DNA of 64,000 nt from Paenibacillus sp. MAHUQ-63 (GCF_028765165.1 NZ_JARADB010000002.1:1361146-1425145); one strand, 5' to 3'. Positions 17,514 to 26,245 are shown, counted from the first letter of the stretch. Translations and numbers: made by a program. The notes: generated from the sequence alone by a model not told the origin.

Positions 17514-17713
17514 TGAACCACAACCACTGATCTCGCCGATTCCCGAAATGCTTCCCGTATCCATCTGTGTCCCCGTATCATGTTCCCGGTTCAGTTCCCG
17601 TCTGTATCCTGAAATCTTCCCTGAATAATTCCCGTCCATGTCTCATGCGTTCAGGATTGTGCCCGCTGTAAGATGAATATAGAAATCAAATTCATGTTAT
17701 GGAGGTTATCACG

Positions 17714-17887
17714 ATGAGAACAATGAACAAAGCAATGAAATGGTTGATGGGGGCTGCACTGATTGCAGCCATTGCCGTTCCAACGACGGTATGTGCGAAG
17801 CCGGAAGCAAAACCGGAAATGGCTTCCGGTGTGAAAGCCGGTGTGCTGTTGGCAGCGAAGCCCGAGGCTAAACCGGAAGCAGGGTAA
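17714..17887 (+). CDS. secreted KPEA-repeat micro-protein 2 (57 aa)
   Basis: ATG 17714 has GGAGG eight bases upstream; an in-frame ATG at 17699 would place that site inside the gene. Signal peptide MRTMNKAMKWLMGAALIAAI is followed by a good cleavage site (TVCA before KPEA). The predicted mature chain has AKPEAKPE-type repeats at both ends (KPEAKPEM... and ...AAKPEAKPEAG) around a short hydrophobic middle (SGVKAGVLL). It is clearly related to micro-protein 1 in layout and motif but not in exact sequence. The next gene starts 31 bases later, so it is probably co-transcribed with the large secreted protein. Confidence 0.72.
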   Translation: MRTMNKAMKWLMGAALIAAIAVPTTVCAKPEAKPEMASGVKAGVLLAAKPEAKPEAG

Positions 17888-17918
17888 TCGAGATGAGTTT
17901 CAGAGGAGTGTACGCGTG

Positions 17919-19730
17919 ATGGCAGAAAGGTATAGGCGAAAACAAAGCACAATAGCAGCTCTTATGCTGGCAGGCTGTTTGACTTTCAGCGGAGTCGTAA
18001 GTGCATTTGGTGAAACTCAACCCGCGGGCATACAGATTAAAGAATTCAGCCTGCTCGATACGGCTTCCGATGTCGTTGGTGCGGCGGATTTTACACCTGA
18101 AGGCAATAAGGACGGCCATTTCAGATTGGTAATGAACCTTGCGCAGAAAACAGTGATCGATTCCGTCGTACTGCGTTCAACGGATGCCTATGGGAAGGAT
18201 AACTACCAAGGCGTGTGGCGAACGAACCGCGTGACAACCGGGTGGCTGCTCGGCATAGTACAGGACAAAGCGGTTACGCCGGCAAGCGGGACAACGCATG
18301 AGAAGAGCATCGTCAACCCCGGTTTTCGCAAGGATGTCAAAGAGCCTGTGGGCGAGTTCGAGGGCAATCTGACCTTCGATTTGTACGCCAGCGATAACGG
18401 AACGATCAAGGAAACGCAATATTATGTTTTGGAAATCGGCACGCCAGGAGGTACGGTAGTATCCAAACCGATTAAATATAAACAAGGGATGACGACAGGC
18501 GGGACTCCTTCCACACAAGAGCCCGCACCTGCAACATCGCCAACACCTGCAACAACACCTGTACCGACACCTGCAACAACCCCAGGACCGGTTCATGCGC
18601 CAACACCATCACAGACGCCGAGCCCTGTGCCGCCCCCAATGCCTGCAGAAAGTCCTGTGATCCATGTTGTATATAAGGGGCAAGAGCTTCAATTTGGCGA
18701 TGCCAGACCTATCTTAAAGGATGGCTCAACCTTGGTTCCGTTCCGCAAATTATTCGAAACGCTAGGTTTCGAAGTGAAATGGGTAGATCATGGCGATTCC
18801 CAACAGGCGATCGGAACGAAGGACGGTCTTACGATCGAACTAACGATTAACAGTAAGACCGCCGTAGTGAACGATAAGAACGTGAGCTTGGACGTTCCTG
18901 CTCAAGTCGTTAATGGCAGTACGTTAGTTCCTCTTCGTTTTGTCGCAGAAAACAGCGGATATCAGGTATCCTACGCCAGAGACGGGGAGAACGCGACGGT
19001 ACGAATCGAAGAAGCGGCTCCGCAAGAAGAGCCTGAACGTACGCCAGCTCCTGCACCCGAACCTGTCCAAGAGGAGGTTGAAGCTTATGTCGTGAAAGGA
19101 TATGTACGGGATGCCAATGGTCAGCCGATACCGGGGATAACCGTCTTCGCCGACAACACACTGCTCTATGACAGCAACGTGCTCGGGGTTACGGATGTAA
19201 CAGGACACTACCGGATCGAGTTGCCCGAGATAGCGACCTCTTGGCATATGGGCGCTGACGTCACCAAATCATTCAACGGAAAAAGCTATACGTTCGATTT
19301 ATCCGCTGACGTCGATCTTCCGTTAATCGGCAAATCCGGAGCCGTCCGTAACTTCACTTGGAGCAAATTTGACGGTCAGATCTACATTTATCCGTTCTTT
19401 ACGTCGACTGATGACGCTTTGCCTGAGTTCGATATGAACGATCTGGAGATTACGCTGATTCCGATTGGTCCGCTGCTTGACGGCAGTGCGGGCAAAACGA
19501 TTACGAAACGCGGAGGTCCTGTCGCGGGTGGAGCGGGTGTAGATCAAATTCCGATTGGGCGCTATAAAGCTGCAGCGAGATGGCTGCCTGAAGGCCACGC
19601 ACCGATCCCGCTGCAGATCAACGACAATAACGGTGATGATTATGGGGATTCGGTTGAATTCGAATTTGGCCCTCCGAAAGGCGTGTCCACCACCGATTAT
19701 CTTAGCGAGCTTGTCGTTAAGATTCCGTAG
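17919..19730 (+). CDS. secreted multidomain protein with copper-amine-oxidase-N-like domain
   Basis: 603 residues from ATG 17919 with GAGGAG upstream. The N-terminus is basic then hydrophobic; LAGC at 17-20 could be a lipobox, though the hydrophobic stretch runs on to SAF, so a plain signal peptide is also possible. Domains: an unrecognised ~150-residue region (35-185), a P/T/A-rich linker (~195-245), a copper amine oxidase N-terminal-type domain (~249-365: two repeats with PILKDGSTLVPFRKLFE and VVNGSTLVPLRFVAE), a P/E-rich linker, then a carboxypeptidase-regulatory-like beta sandwich (VKGYVRDANGQPIPGITVFA). Probably bound to the cell wall or surface. Linked to KPEA micro-protein 2. Confidence 0.8.
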   Translation: MAERYRRKQSTIAALMLAGCLTFSGVVSAFGETQPAGIQIKEFSLLDTASDVVGAADFTPEGNKDGHFRLVMNLAQKTVIDSVVLRSTDAYGKDNYQGVWRTNRVTTGWLLGIVQDKAVTPASGTTHEKSIVNPGFRKDVKEPVGEFEGNLTFDLYASDNGTIKETQYYVLEIGTPGGTVVSKPIKYKQGMTTGGTPSTQEPAPATSPTPATTPVPTPATTPGPVHAPTPSQTPSPVPPPMPAESPVIHVVYKGQELQFGDARPILKDGSTLVPFRKLFETLGFEVKWVDHGDSQQAIGTKDGLTIELTINSKTAVVNDKNVSLDVPAQVVNGSTLVPLRFVAENSGYQVSYARDGENATVRIEEAAPQEEPERTPAPAPEPVQEEVEAYVVKGYVRDANGQPIPGITVFADNTLLYDSNVLGVTDVTGHYRIELPEIATSWHMGADVTKSFNGKSYTFDLSADVDLPLIGKSGAVRNFTWSKFDGQIYIYPFFTSTDDALPEFDMNDLEITLIPIGPLLDGSAGKTITKRGGPVAGGAGVDQIPIGRYKAAARWLPEGHAPIPLQINDNNGDDYGDSVEFEFGPPKGVSTTDYLSELVVKIP

Positions 19731-19773
19731 AGGGGAATTGGCTGAACATATACAGCTCAACTCAAAATGATAC

Positions 19774-19818
19774 AAAAGCCTGGCTTTCTTAAGGAATCTT
19801 AAGGAGAGCCAGGCTTTT
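19774..19818 (+). terminator. rho-independent terminator
   Basis: AAAAGCCTGGCT (19774-19785) pairs with AGCCAGGCTTTT (19807-19818); extra pairing of CTTAAG-type sequence inside. It ends the secreted-protein transcript. Confidence 0.85.
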
Positions 19819-20054
19819 GACCGTTAATAAACAAACTTTCGTTGGCACAGGTAACTAACTACGAACTATAGACATTCGGTCGCCAACCTGGCTGGAATCA
19901 AAGGAATCTGAGCAGTTGTATGAAGTAGGTACAGCAGCCCATAGTTATGAAGCGAAAGCTGAAACCCTCTTGAGCGTTGAATGAATGTTTGCTGAAAAGT
20001 GTTTTAGGCTGCATAGGCGTGCTCGTATTGCACAACCTAAGTTTTAAATGGATT
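19819..20054. other. unexplained non-coding stretch before ribA
   Basis: About 235 bases without an open frame longer than a few dozen codons and without a recognisable FMN riboswitch, although a riboflavin-type gene follows. The sequence is of even composition with many short purine-rich blocks and could be a remnant of a mobile element or an unknown structured leader. I cannot assign it. Confidence 0.3.
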
Positions 20055-20070
20055 GAAAGGAGTGCCTCCC

Positions 20071-20832
20071 ATGTCGGTTACGAAAGATTTTGATGCCAAA
20101 GTCCTCTCGCTGCTGGAACCTAAAATTCAACTCGTCCCAACGGACCGAGGAGCCATCTATCTTGTAGGTCCCATCAAGCTTCCGATCAACCTGTATGACG
20201 AAACCTACGAGTTTAAGTGGTATTGCTGGCTGAATTGCCGTGAAGTGACGGAGGATTTCGGAAGCATCCTCGCGAAGCTGTCTTCTGTTAATCTTGCAGA
20301 AATGCAGCAATCCAGCGTTTTGGTTCATGGAGATTTCGAATCTGCCGAGCACGCACTCATTCGGTTTCATTCGATATGTCATACAGGGGATATCTTCGGC
20401 AGCAAGCGATGCGACTGTGGCTATCAACTTAAGCAATCGTTGAAACACATCGCGGAGCATGGAACCGGCGCCTTGTTTTATTTGGCCAACCATGAAGGTA
20501 GAGGAATCGGGTTGTTCAGCAAAGCACTTGCTTACATATTGCAAGAAAACGGCTATGACACCGTGGATGCCAATCTGAAACTGGGATTTGTCGACGATTC
20601 CCGCAATTATGGCGATGCGATCCAAGTTCTCCGTACATTGCGGACCAAACCGGTGACACTCATTACCAATAACCCGAGAAAATTAGACGCTTTGAAGAAG
20701 GCCGGCTTGGACGTTGAGAAGAGGGTACAGTTATGGGGGGATGTCTCGGAGTTTAACGAGAAGTACCTGAAGACGAAAGTTGAACGCTCAGGCCATTTCC
20801 GTGAGAGTGATGGATGCTGCAACAATGATTGA
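20071..20832 (+). CDS. ribA: GTP cyclohydrolase II (stand-alone)
   Basis: 253 residues from ATG 20071 with GAAAGGAG upstream (an ATG six codons earlier lies on that site). Zinc ligands C103, C114 and C116 in HSICHTGDIFGSKRCDCG, catalytic HEGRGIGL (141-148) and LITNNPRK are all intact. The enzyme opens GTP to 2,5-diamino-6-ribosylamino-pyrimidinone phosphate, the first riboflavin step. In Bacillus this domain is fused to RibB within the rib operon; here it is alone with no other rib gene near, so it may feed a different pterin or deazaflavin-type path. Ends DGCCNND, an unusual cysteine-bearing tail. Confidence 0.9.
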   Translation: MSVTKDFDAKVLSLLEPKIQLVPTDRGAIYLVGPIKLPINLYDETYEFKWYCWLNCREVTEDFGSILAKLSSVNLAEMQQSSVLVHGDFESAEHALIRFHSICHTGDIFGSKRCDCGYQLKQSLKHIAEHGTGALFYLANHEGRGIGLFSKALAYILQENGYDTVDANLKLGFVDDSRNYGDAIQVLRTLRTKPVTLITNNPRKLDALKKAGLDVEKRVQLWGDVSEFNEKYLKTKVERSGHFRESDGCCNND

Positions 20833-20833
20833 A

Positions 20834-20859
20834 GTCAAGCTGCCGGCTTGGCTTTTTTT
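20834..20859 (+). terminator. rho-independent terminator after ribA
   Basis: GTCAAGC and GCTTGGC form the stem (one G-U pair) with TGCCG loop, followed by seven Ts. Confidence 0.8.
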
Positions 20860-20899
20860 ATTGTTAGATGTTCAGTGATAACCGGCAAGGAGGGGCATC

Positions 20900-20908
20900 T
20901 GCTATAAT
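20900..20908 (+). promoter_or_regulatory. extended -10 promoter of the N-acetyltransferase gene
   Basis: TGCTATAAT is an extended -10 element; no good -35 is present, as expected for this class. It lies 42 bases before the start codon. Confidence 0.5.
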
Positions 20909-20949
20909 GAGAAGGTACATAGTAACTGTGTGAAGGGCGGTGTCTATAT

Positions 20950-21732
20950 TTGACAACTACCAACAGCCAAATTCAAAACTATCTGGATCGCATCGGGTTT
21001 ACAGGCTCCCTCGATGGCAGCGCCAAGACGCTGGCCGAGCTGCAAGAACGACATTTGCATTCGGTTCCTTATGAGAATTTGGACATTGTGGAACGCAAAG
21101 CTCTATCCTTGGATCCGCAGGATCTGTATCACAAGATCGTAACCCGCCGGCGCGGCGGCTACTGCTTCGAGCTCAATGCCTTATTCGGCTGGCTGCTTCG
21201 AGAGGCAGGGTACCCTGTAACGGATTGGGTAGCCCGATTCTGGCGAGACGAGTCGCTGTTGCCGCCCAAAAGGCGTCATCACGTCCTGAAGGTCGAAGCC
21301 GAAGGCATTAACTACTTGTGTGATGTCGGCGTAGGCGGAATCGTCCCGCGCAGACCTCTGGCGCTCATTGAAGATGTTGCGCAGCAGCAAGGCGAGGAAT
21401 GTTATCGTCTCACCAGGGATGCCGCTTATGGTTGGGAGCTTGGCGAGCTGAAGAACGGGGAATGGAACCGTCTCTATACGTTCACGGAGGAACCTCAGCT
21501 GCCCCATGATTACCTGTTCGCGAGTTACTGGTGCGAACATGCGCCCGATTCCATTTTCAACAAATATCCGATTATCGCGATTCGCACTTCAGAAGGCCGG
21601 AATACCGTTTCGAACCAGGAGTTCCGCATTTTCACTTCCAGTGGTGTGAACGCTTTCACGCCGCAAACGGAGGAAGCGTACAAAGAAGCATTGAGGACTC
21701 ATTTTGGCATATCATTATCCGAATTGAGGTGA
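20950..21732 (+). CDS. nat: arylamine N-acetyltransferase
   Basis: 260 residues, TTG start with GAAGGGCGGTG upstream. The cysteine-protease-like triad is complete: C72 in RRRGGYCFELN, H111 in RHHVLKVEAEG, D125 in CDVGVGG. The enzyme transfers acetyl from acetyl-CoA to aromatic amines or hydrazines in the cytosol. It sits only eight bases before the next gene (esterase-like), so the two form an operon, perhaps for handling aromatic xenobiotics. Confidence 0.95.
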   Translation: MTTTNSQIQNYLDRIGFTGSLDGSAKTLAELQERHLHSVPYENLDIVERKALSLDPQDLYHKIVTRRRGGYCFELNALFGWLLREAGYPVTDWVARFWRDESLLPPKRRHHVLKVEAEGINYLCDVGVGGIVPRRPLALIEDVAQQQGEECYRLTRDAAYGWELGELKNGEWNRLYTFTEEPQLPHDYLFASYWCEHAPDSIFNKYPIIAIRTSEGRNTVSNQEFRIFTSSGVNAFTPQTEEAYKEALRTHFGISLSELR

Positions 21733-21740
21733 GACCCGGT

Positions 21741-22754
21741 ATGTGGAATCCAGATACATATTTTCAGCGTTTGTTGCAGAGCACCTTGCCATCAGAAGCC
21801 TTTCAAGCTCAATCACAGGAAGAATGGAAGCAGTGGCGTGAAAGACTTAGATCCCGGTTCGTCGAATTGCTCGGCGGATTTCCTGAGGAAACGGCGGAGC
21901 TGCAACCGGTGCAGCTGGAAACGGCGGACTGCGGCACATATATTCGGCAAAGAATTCAAATTCAAACGTATCCTGGCCTTATCATGCCTGTCTATGTCTT
22001 AATCCCTAAGAATTGTAAGGAACGAGCAGGAGCCATCGTTGCTTGCCATGGTCACGGCTATGGGAGCAAGGATATTGTAGGGCTTACCGCGGAGGGAAAG
22101 GAGAAAGAAGGGGAGCCCGGTTACCAGAGGAATTTTGCCCTTGAATTGGTGAACAGGGGATTCATTGTTGCAGCACCGGAATTGCTTGGGTTTGGCGATC
22201 GCAAATTGCAGGAGGAAGCTCAGCAGTCGAACTCCTGTCATCGTCTGTCGACCTTATTGCTAGCCGTTGGTCAGACGATGGCCGGTTATCGCGTGTATGA
22301 GACACTTCGGTGCGTCGACTATTTACTAACCCGCAACGATGTTGATTCCAACCGGGTCGGGTGTATGGGCATTTCCGGCGGCGGACTCGTCTCAGCATTC
22401 GCCAGCGCCATCGACGATCGAATTTCGGCTGCCGTCGTTAGCGGATATGCCAATACGTTTCAAGCGAGTATTTTATCCATCCATCATTGTGTTGACAATT
22501 ATATTCCAGGCCTTTCAGCACTTGCGGAAATGCCGGATCTGCTTGGATTGATCGCTCCGAAGCCGCTCTTGCTTGAAGCTGGGGACAAGGATCCGATTTT
22601 TCCGGTTCATGCGGCGCTGGAAGCCTATGAGAAGGTACAGTCCGTCTATGAACTCCTTGGAGTCAAAGAGAAGGTGGAGCTGGACTTGTTCGATGGTCCG
22701 CACGAAATATCGGGCAGGGTGGCCTATGATTGGTTTCTAAAAGTTTGGTCATAG
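21741..22754 (+). CDS. alpha/beta hydrolase of the acetyl-esterase/dienelactone-hydrolase type
   Basis: 337 residues from ATG 21741 with GAGGTGA upstream. A ~90-residue helical N-terminal region (EEWKQWRERLRSRFVELLGG) precedes the hydrolase fold: VACHGHGYG (oxyanion hole), VGCMGISGGG (nucleophile serine), GDKDPIFPV (acid) and FDGPHEIS (histidine). This layout is that of the large abhydrolase group that includes plant-polymer acetyl esterases. No signal peptide, so cytosolic. Co-transcribed with nat. Confidence 0.82.
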   Translation: MWNPDTYFQRLLQSTLPSEAFQAQSQEEWKQWRERLRSRFVELLGGFPEETAELQPVQLETADCGTYIRQRIQIQTYPGLIMPVYVLIPKNCKERAGAIVACHGHGYGSKDIVGLTAEGKEKEGEPGYQRNFALELVNRGFIVAAPELLGFGDRKLQEEAQQSNSCHRLSTLLLAVGQTMAGYRVYETLRCVDYLLTRNDVDSNRVGCMGISGGGLVSAFASAIDDRISAAVVSGYANTFQASILSIHHCVDNYIPGLSALAEMPDLLGLIAPKPLLLEAGDKDPIFPVHAALEAYEKVQSVYELLGVKEKVELDLFDGPHEISGRVAYDWFLKVWS

Positions 22755-22761
22755 ATTACGC

Positions 22762-22801
22762 ACGAAAGAATCCTGGCGATCATTCGTCAGGATTTCTTCG
22801 T
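22762..22801 (+). terminator. inverted repeat, probable terminator
   Basis: ACGAAAGAATCCTG pairs with CAGGATTTCTTCGT (12 of 14 positions) around a 12-base loop. The T content lies within the right arm rather than after it. Confidence 0.5.
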
Positions 22802-22894
22802 GCTGCCTATGCGATACTATGGACCAACGGATGACCCGGAGCCGCAAGCTTCCTTCATTTTCGAAGGTCCTATGCCGATTGCTTGGATTGTTTC

Positions 22895-22924
22895 TTGACA
22901 GCAACCTGTTATTATCGCTATTAT
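22895..22924 (+). promoter_or_regulatory. sigma-A-type promoter of the methyltransferase gene
   Basis: Perfect -35 TTGACA, 18-base spacer, -10 TATTAT, about 65 bases before the ATG. Confidence 0.65.
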
Positions 22925-22990
22925 GGATGCATAAAGTCTATAATGACGTCTGTTTTCACATACTTCGTAACAAAGGGAGAGGTTATTCGG

Positions 22991-23764
22991 ATGAATGACG
23001 AACCGATGATGTACCCATGGACCTCCGAAGCGTATAGCGACAAATTAGGTATCAGGATTGTAAGTCTGCTGAATCCCCAGCCTGGCGAACGAATTCTCGA
23101 CCTTGGCAGCGGGAGAGGAGATTTAACGGCCGAGATTGCTGCTGCAGGTGCGATACCAACCGGCATCGATTTCTCGGCGGAGATGGTGAATCGGGCCCGA
23201 TCGAAATACCCCGAACTGACCTTCCAGACCGCCGACGCCAGCACTTACAGGACGGAATCAAGCTATGACGCGGTATTCTCCAATGCGACTTTGCATTGGA
23301 TCCAAGACGCCCACTCTGTTGCGCAATCCGTCTGGCTATCGCTGCGGGATGGCGGCCGCTTCGTCGCCGAATTCGCCGGCAGCGGCAATGTTGCCTTGCT
23401 GACCGCCGCGATGCAGTCGGCGTTAGAATCGCGCGGATACACCTGGGAAGGGCGGTGCCCGTGGTATTTGCCAACCATAGGCGAGTATACCAGCCTGCTG
23501 GAGCAGACCGGCTTTCGCGTTACGTTCGCTCAACATTTCGAGAGACGGACACCGCTGAAAGAAGGAATAAGCATACGCGATTGGATGAACAGCTTTGCCG
23601 GTTGGTTCTTTCCTGATGTTCCGGGCGCCGAACGAGAGTTGATATACGGCGAGATCGAGGCGGAGTTGAAGCCGTATTTGGCCAAGGAAGACCAATGGTT
23701 CATAGACACCAGCCGATTGCGTATAGCGGCCGTTAAGGAACCTTCGGCAGACCGCTATGTATAG
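22991..23764 (+). CDS. class I SAM-dependent methyltransferase (trans-aconitate-methyltransferase-like)
   Basis: 257 residues from ATG 22991 with GGGAGAGG upstream; a longer open frame starts before the promoter. Motif I is ILDLGSGRGDLT, followed by IDFSAEM, a DAST segment and FSNATLHWIQD, the pattern of Tam-type enzymes that methylate small carboxylates. The C-terminal part (RDWMNSFAGWFFPD) is the helical substrate cover. Substrate uncertain. Monocistronic. Confidence 0.85.
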   Translation: MNDEPMMYPWTSEAYSDKLGIRIVSLLNPQPGERILDLGSGRGDLTAEIAAAGAIPTGIDFSAEMVNRARSKYPELTFQTADASTYRTESSYDAVFSNATLHWIQDAHSVAQSVWLSLRDGGRFVAEFAGSGNVALLTAAMQSALESRGYTWEGRCPWYLPTIGEYTSLLEQTGFRVTFAQHFERRTPLKEGISIRDWMNSFAGWFFPDVPGAERELIYGEIEAELKPYLAKEDQWFIDTSRLRIAAVKEPSADRYV

Positions 23765-24117
23765 AATGGCTTTGAATCTATAAGAATATGTAAGGAGAAG
23801 CCAGGGATCAATCCATGGCTATCCATTTTTGCTAGCATGCGAGATATTTACCAGTAGAATTCCATTTGTTAATAATAGGCAGGGACGGAGCAGCCTTACG
23901 GCACGCTCTTTTTTTTCGTGGCTACTTTGTGGCAGTTCTTGTCGAACCACTTATAACATCATATAATAGTATATAAATATTTTAATCTATAGGATTAACA
24001 GGATTATTATTGATCCAGAAAAGGTGTGTGACTGGACCGCGCTCTGACTGGTTTCTAGCGGCTAATCAGAAGCGCCCGCATCCTTTCTGCAAATCTTAGG
24101 GGATAAGGACGGTTAAA
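23765..24117. other. intergenic region upstream of mqo
   Basis: 353 bases without a gene. Contents: a weak terminator-like hairpin with an eight-T run (23888-23916), an AT-rich block around 23940-24000 with several TATAAT-like sites suited to a promoter, and a leader hairpin close to mqo described separately. No small open frame with a ribosome site was found. Confidence 0.5.
24039..24075 (+). promoter_or_regulatory. hairpin in the mqo 5' leader
   Basis: GCGCTCTGA (24039-24047) pairs with TCAGAAGCGC (24066-24075) with a one-base bulge, about 45 bases before the mqo start. It lacks a T tract, so it is more likely an mRNA-stability or control element than a terminator. Confidence 0.35.
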
Positions 24118-25635
24118 ATGGGCAACAGAGAAACGAAAACAGATGTTATCTTAATTGGTGCGGGAATTATGAGTGCGACTTTAGGGACTCTACTGAAAGA
24201 ATTAGTACCGGAGTGGGAAATTACTGTATTTGAGAAGCTGGATAAAGCGGGAGAAGAAAGCTCTAACGAATGGAATAATGCCGGCACGGGACATGCCGCT
24301 CTGTGCGAGCTTAATTATACGGAAGAAAAAGCTGACGGTTCCATAGATATTAGCAAAGCTATCAAAATTAATGAACAGTTCCAGCTTTCTATGCAATTCT
24401 GGTCTTATCTTGTAGAAAGCAAGCTGATCCGCAATCCGCAGGACTTCATCATGCCGCTCCCTCATATGAGTATGGTTCTCGGCGAGCAGAACGTGAAGTT
24501 CCTTAAGAAACGTTTCGAAGCGTTAGTTAACAATCCTTTGTTTCAAGGTATGGAATTTTCCGATGACCCTGAGAAGCTGAAGGAGTGGATTCCGCTTATC
24601 ATTCAAGATCGGCCTGCGAATGAACCGATTGCAGCAACGAAGATTGATTCCGGTACAGATGTCAACTTCGGTGCTTTGACGCGCATTTTATTCGATCATC
24701 TAGCGAACAAGAAGGTCCAAATCAAGTACAATCATAGCGTCGACAATATCAAACGGGCGAGCGACGGTTCATGGGAACTGAAAGTACGTAACGACAGTGG
24801 CAGCGTTGAGCGCCATACGGCTAAATTCGTCTTCATCGGAGGCGGCGGAGGAAGTCTGCACCTGCTGCAGAAGTCCGGTATTCCTGAAGGCAGACACATC
24901 GGCGGATTCCCGGTAAGCGGCATTTTCATGGTATGTAACAATCCGGATGTCATTGAGCAGCACCACGCCAAAGTGTACGGCAAAGCGAAGGTCGGAGCTC
25001 CGCCAATGTCTGTTCCTCATCTGGACACCCGATATATCAATAACCAAAAATCGCTGCTGTTCGGACCGTTCGCCGGATTCTCGCCGAAGTTTCTGAAGAC
25101 CGGCTCCATGTTCGATTTGGTCACTTCCGTTAAACCGGACAACCTTGTCACGATGCTGTCGGCAGGAGCCAAGAACATGGCCTTGACCAAATATTTGATC
25201 GAGCAAGTGATGTTATCAAAAGAGAAGCGTATGGACGAGCTGCGTGAGTTTATTCCAACAGCCAAAACTGAGGATTGGGATTTGGTCGTAGCCGGGCAGC
25301 GTGTACAAGTCATTAAGGATACGGAAGCAGGCGGCAAAGGTACGCTGCAATTCGGAACGGAAGTGATCAGCGCGGCTGATGGCTCGATTGCAGCTTTGTT
25401 AGGCGCTTCGCCAGGCGCATCTACAGCTGTTCACGTCATGCTTGAAGTTATCAAGAAGTGCTTCCCGCAGCACCTGAAAGCATGGGAACCGAAAATTAAG
25501 GAAATGATTCCGACATACGGCGTGTCGCTGCTGAACAATCCTGAGCTTATTCAGGAAGTGCATGCTTCAACTGCACAAGCGCTTGAGCTAAGCGAAGGGA
25601 TGCCGGTACAGAAAGTTCGCCGCACGGTATCTTAG
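24118..25635 (+). CDS. mqo: malate:quinone oxidoreductase
   Basis: 505 residues. FAD-binding N-terminus [18 protein letters not shown], followed by the family blocks [22 protein letters not shown] and [11 protein letters not shown], and the C-terminal [14 protein letters not shown]. The peripheral membrane enzyme oxidises malate to oxaloacetate and passes electrons to quinone, bypassing NAD malate dehydrogenase in the citric acid cycle. Start ATG follows TAAGGACGG. A GNAT gene starts four bases after its stop, so they share a transcript. Confidence 0.97.
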   Translation: MGNRETKTDVILIGAGIMSATLGTLLKELVPEWEITVFEKLDKAGEESSNEWNNAGTGHAALCELNYTEEKADGSIDISKAIKINEQFQLSMQFWSYLVESKLIRNPQDFIMPLPHMSMVLGEQNVKFLKKRFEALVNNPLFQGMEFSDDPEKLKEWIPLIIQDRPANEPIAATKIDSGTDVNFGALTRILFDHLANKKVQIKYNHSVDNIKRASDGSWELKVRNDSGSVERHTAKFVFIGGGGGSLHLLQKSGIPEGRHIGGFPVSGIFMVCNNPDVIEQHHAKVYGKAKVGAPPMSVPHLDTRYINNQKSLLFGPFAGFSPKFLKTGSMFDLVTSVKPDNLVTMLSAGAKNMALTKYLIEQVMLSKEKRMDELREFIPTAKTEDWDLVVAGQRVQVIKDTEAGGKGTLQFGTEVISAADGSIAALLGASPGASTAVHVMLEVIKKCFPQHLKAWEPKIKEMIPTYGVSLLNNPELIQEVHASTAQALELSEGMPVQKVRRTVS

Positions 25636-25639
25636 CCGT

Positions 25640-26191
25640 ATGGAACAGATGCCGGAATATCGCGTGTACGTTCGGTTTCCCGAAGAATCGGATGCTCAAG
25701 AATTGGCCGAGATGTATATTCGCAACCGGGCATTCTTTGAACAATTTTCGCCAAGCAGCCCGGATGAGAACTATTCCGTAGAGTACCAGCTCCAATCGAT
25801 CATCAAGAGCAAAGCCGACAGAGCGGAAGACAAGAAATATAACTTCGTCATTTGCCACCGGGAGGATGACCGGATCATTGGCAACATCGGGCTGAACTTT
25901 GTTTTGCGAGGACCGCTGCAGAGCTGTATGATCGGTTATGGACTCGACCAGGCCTATAACGGCAGAGGTTATATGACGGAGGCTGTGAAGCAGGTGGTGC
26001 GCTATGCCTTCGAAGAGCTGAAATTTCACCGGATCTTCGGGGAGGCTTCGCCGCGTAACCCTGGTTCTATCCGTGTGCTCGAGAATGCGGGTTTCCATAG
26101 AGAAGGCATATCCCGCAGCAATGTCAAAATCAATGGCGTCTGGGAGGACCACCAGGTTCTAGCCATTATCAATCCGTCCGAAGATATCTAG
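25640..26191 (+). CDS. GNAT acetyltransferase (RimJ/RimL type)
   Basis: 183 residues. GYGLDQAYNGRGYMTEAVKQVV is the acetyl-CoA-binding motif, and FHRIFGEASPRNPGSIRVLENAGF is the C-terminal signature of ribosomal-protein-alanine acetyltransferases. It starts immediately after mqo, with a ribosome site inside the mqo coding end. Likely acetylates a protein N-terminus or an unknown amine; the link to mqo is probably transcriptional only. Confidence 0.88.
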   Translation: MEQMPEYRVYVRFPEESDAQELAEMYIRNRAFFEQFSPSSPDENYSVEYQLQSIIKSKADRAEDKKYNFVICHREDDRIIGNIGLNFVLRGPLQSCMIGYGLDQAYNGRGYMTEAVKQVVRYAFEELKFHRIFGEASPRNPGSIRVLENAGFHREGISRSNVKINGVWEDHQVLAIINPSEDI

Positions 26192-26201
26192 AGACGAATC
26201 A

Positions 26202-26245
26202 AACAAGGAGCAGCACTGCCTCGGCAGTGCTGCTCCTTGTTTTTA
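26202..26245. terminator. bidirectional terminator
   Basis: A perfect 19-bp stem (AACAAGGAGCAGCACTGCC and its complement, two-base loop) with T run. It serves the mqo-GNAT transcript and the convergent DUF4386 gene. Confidence 0.95.

Noticed and set aside
17540-17634. A third peptide gene in the gap with Pro-rich reading (IPEMLPVS...)
   Set aside because: No start codon with a ribosome site, stops soon, and no KPEA units; the pattern comes from the TTCCCG hexamers.
19819-20054. FMN riboswitch before ribA
   Set aside because: I looked for the conserved FMN aptamer sequence blocks and found none.
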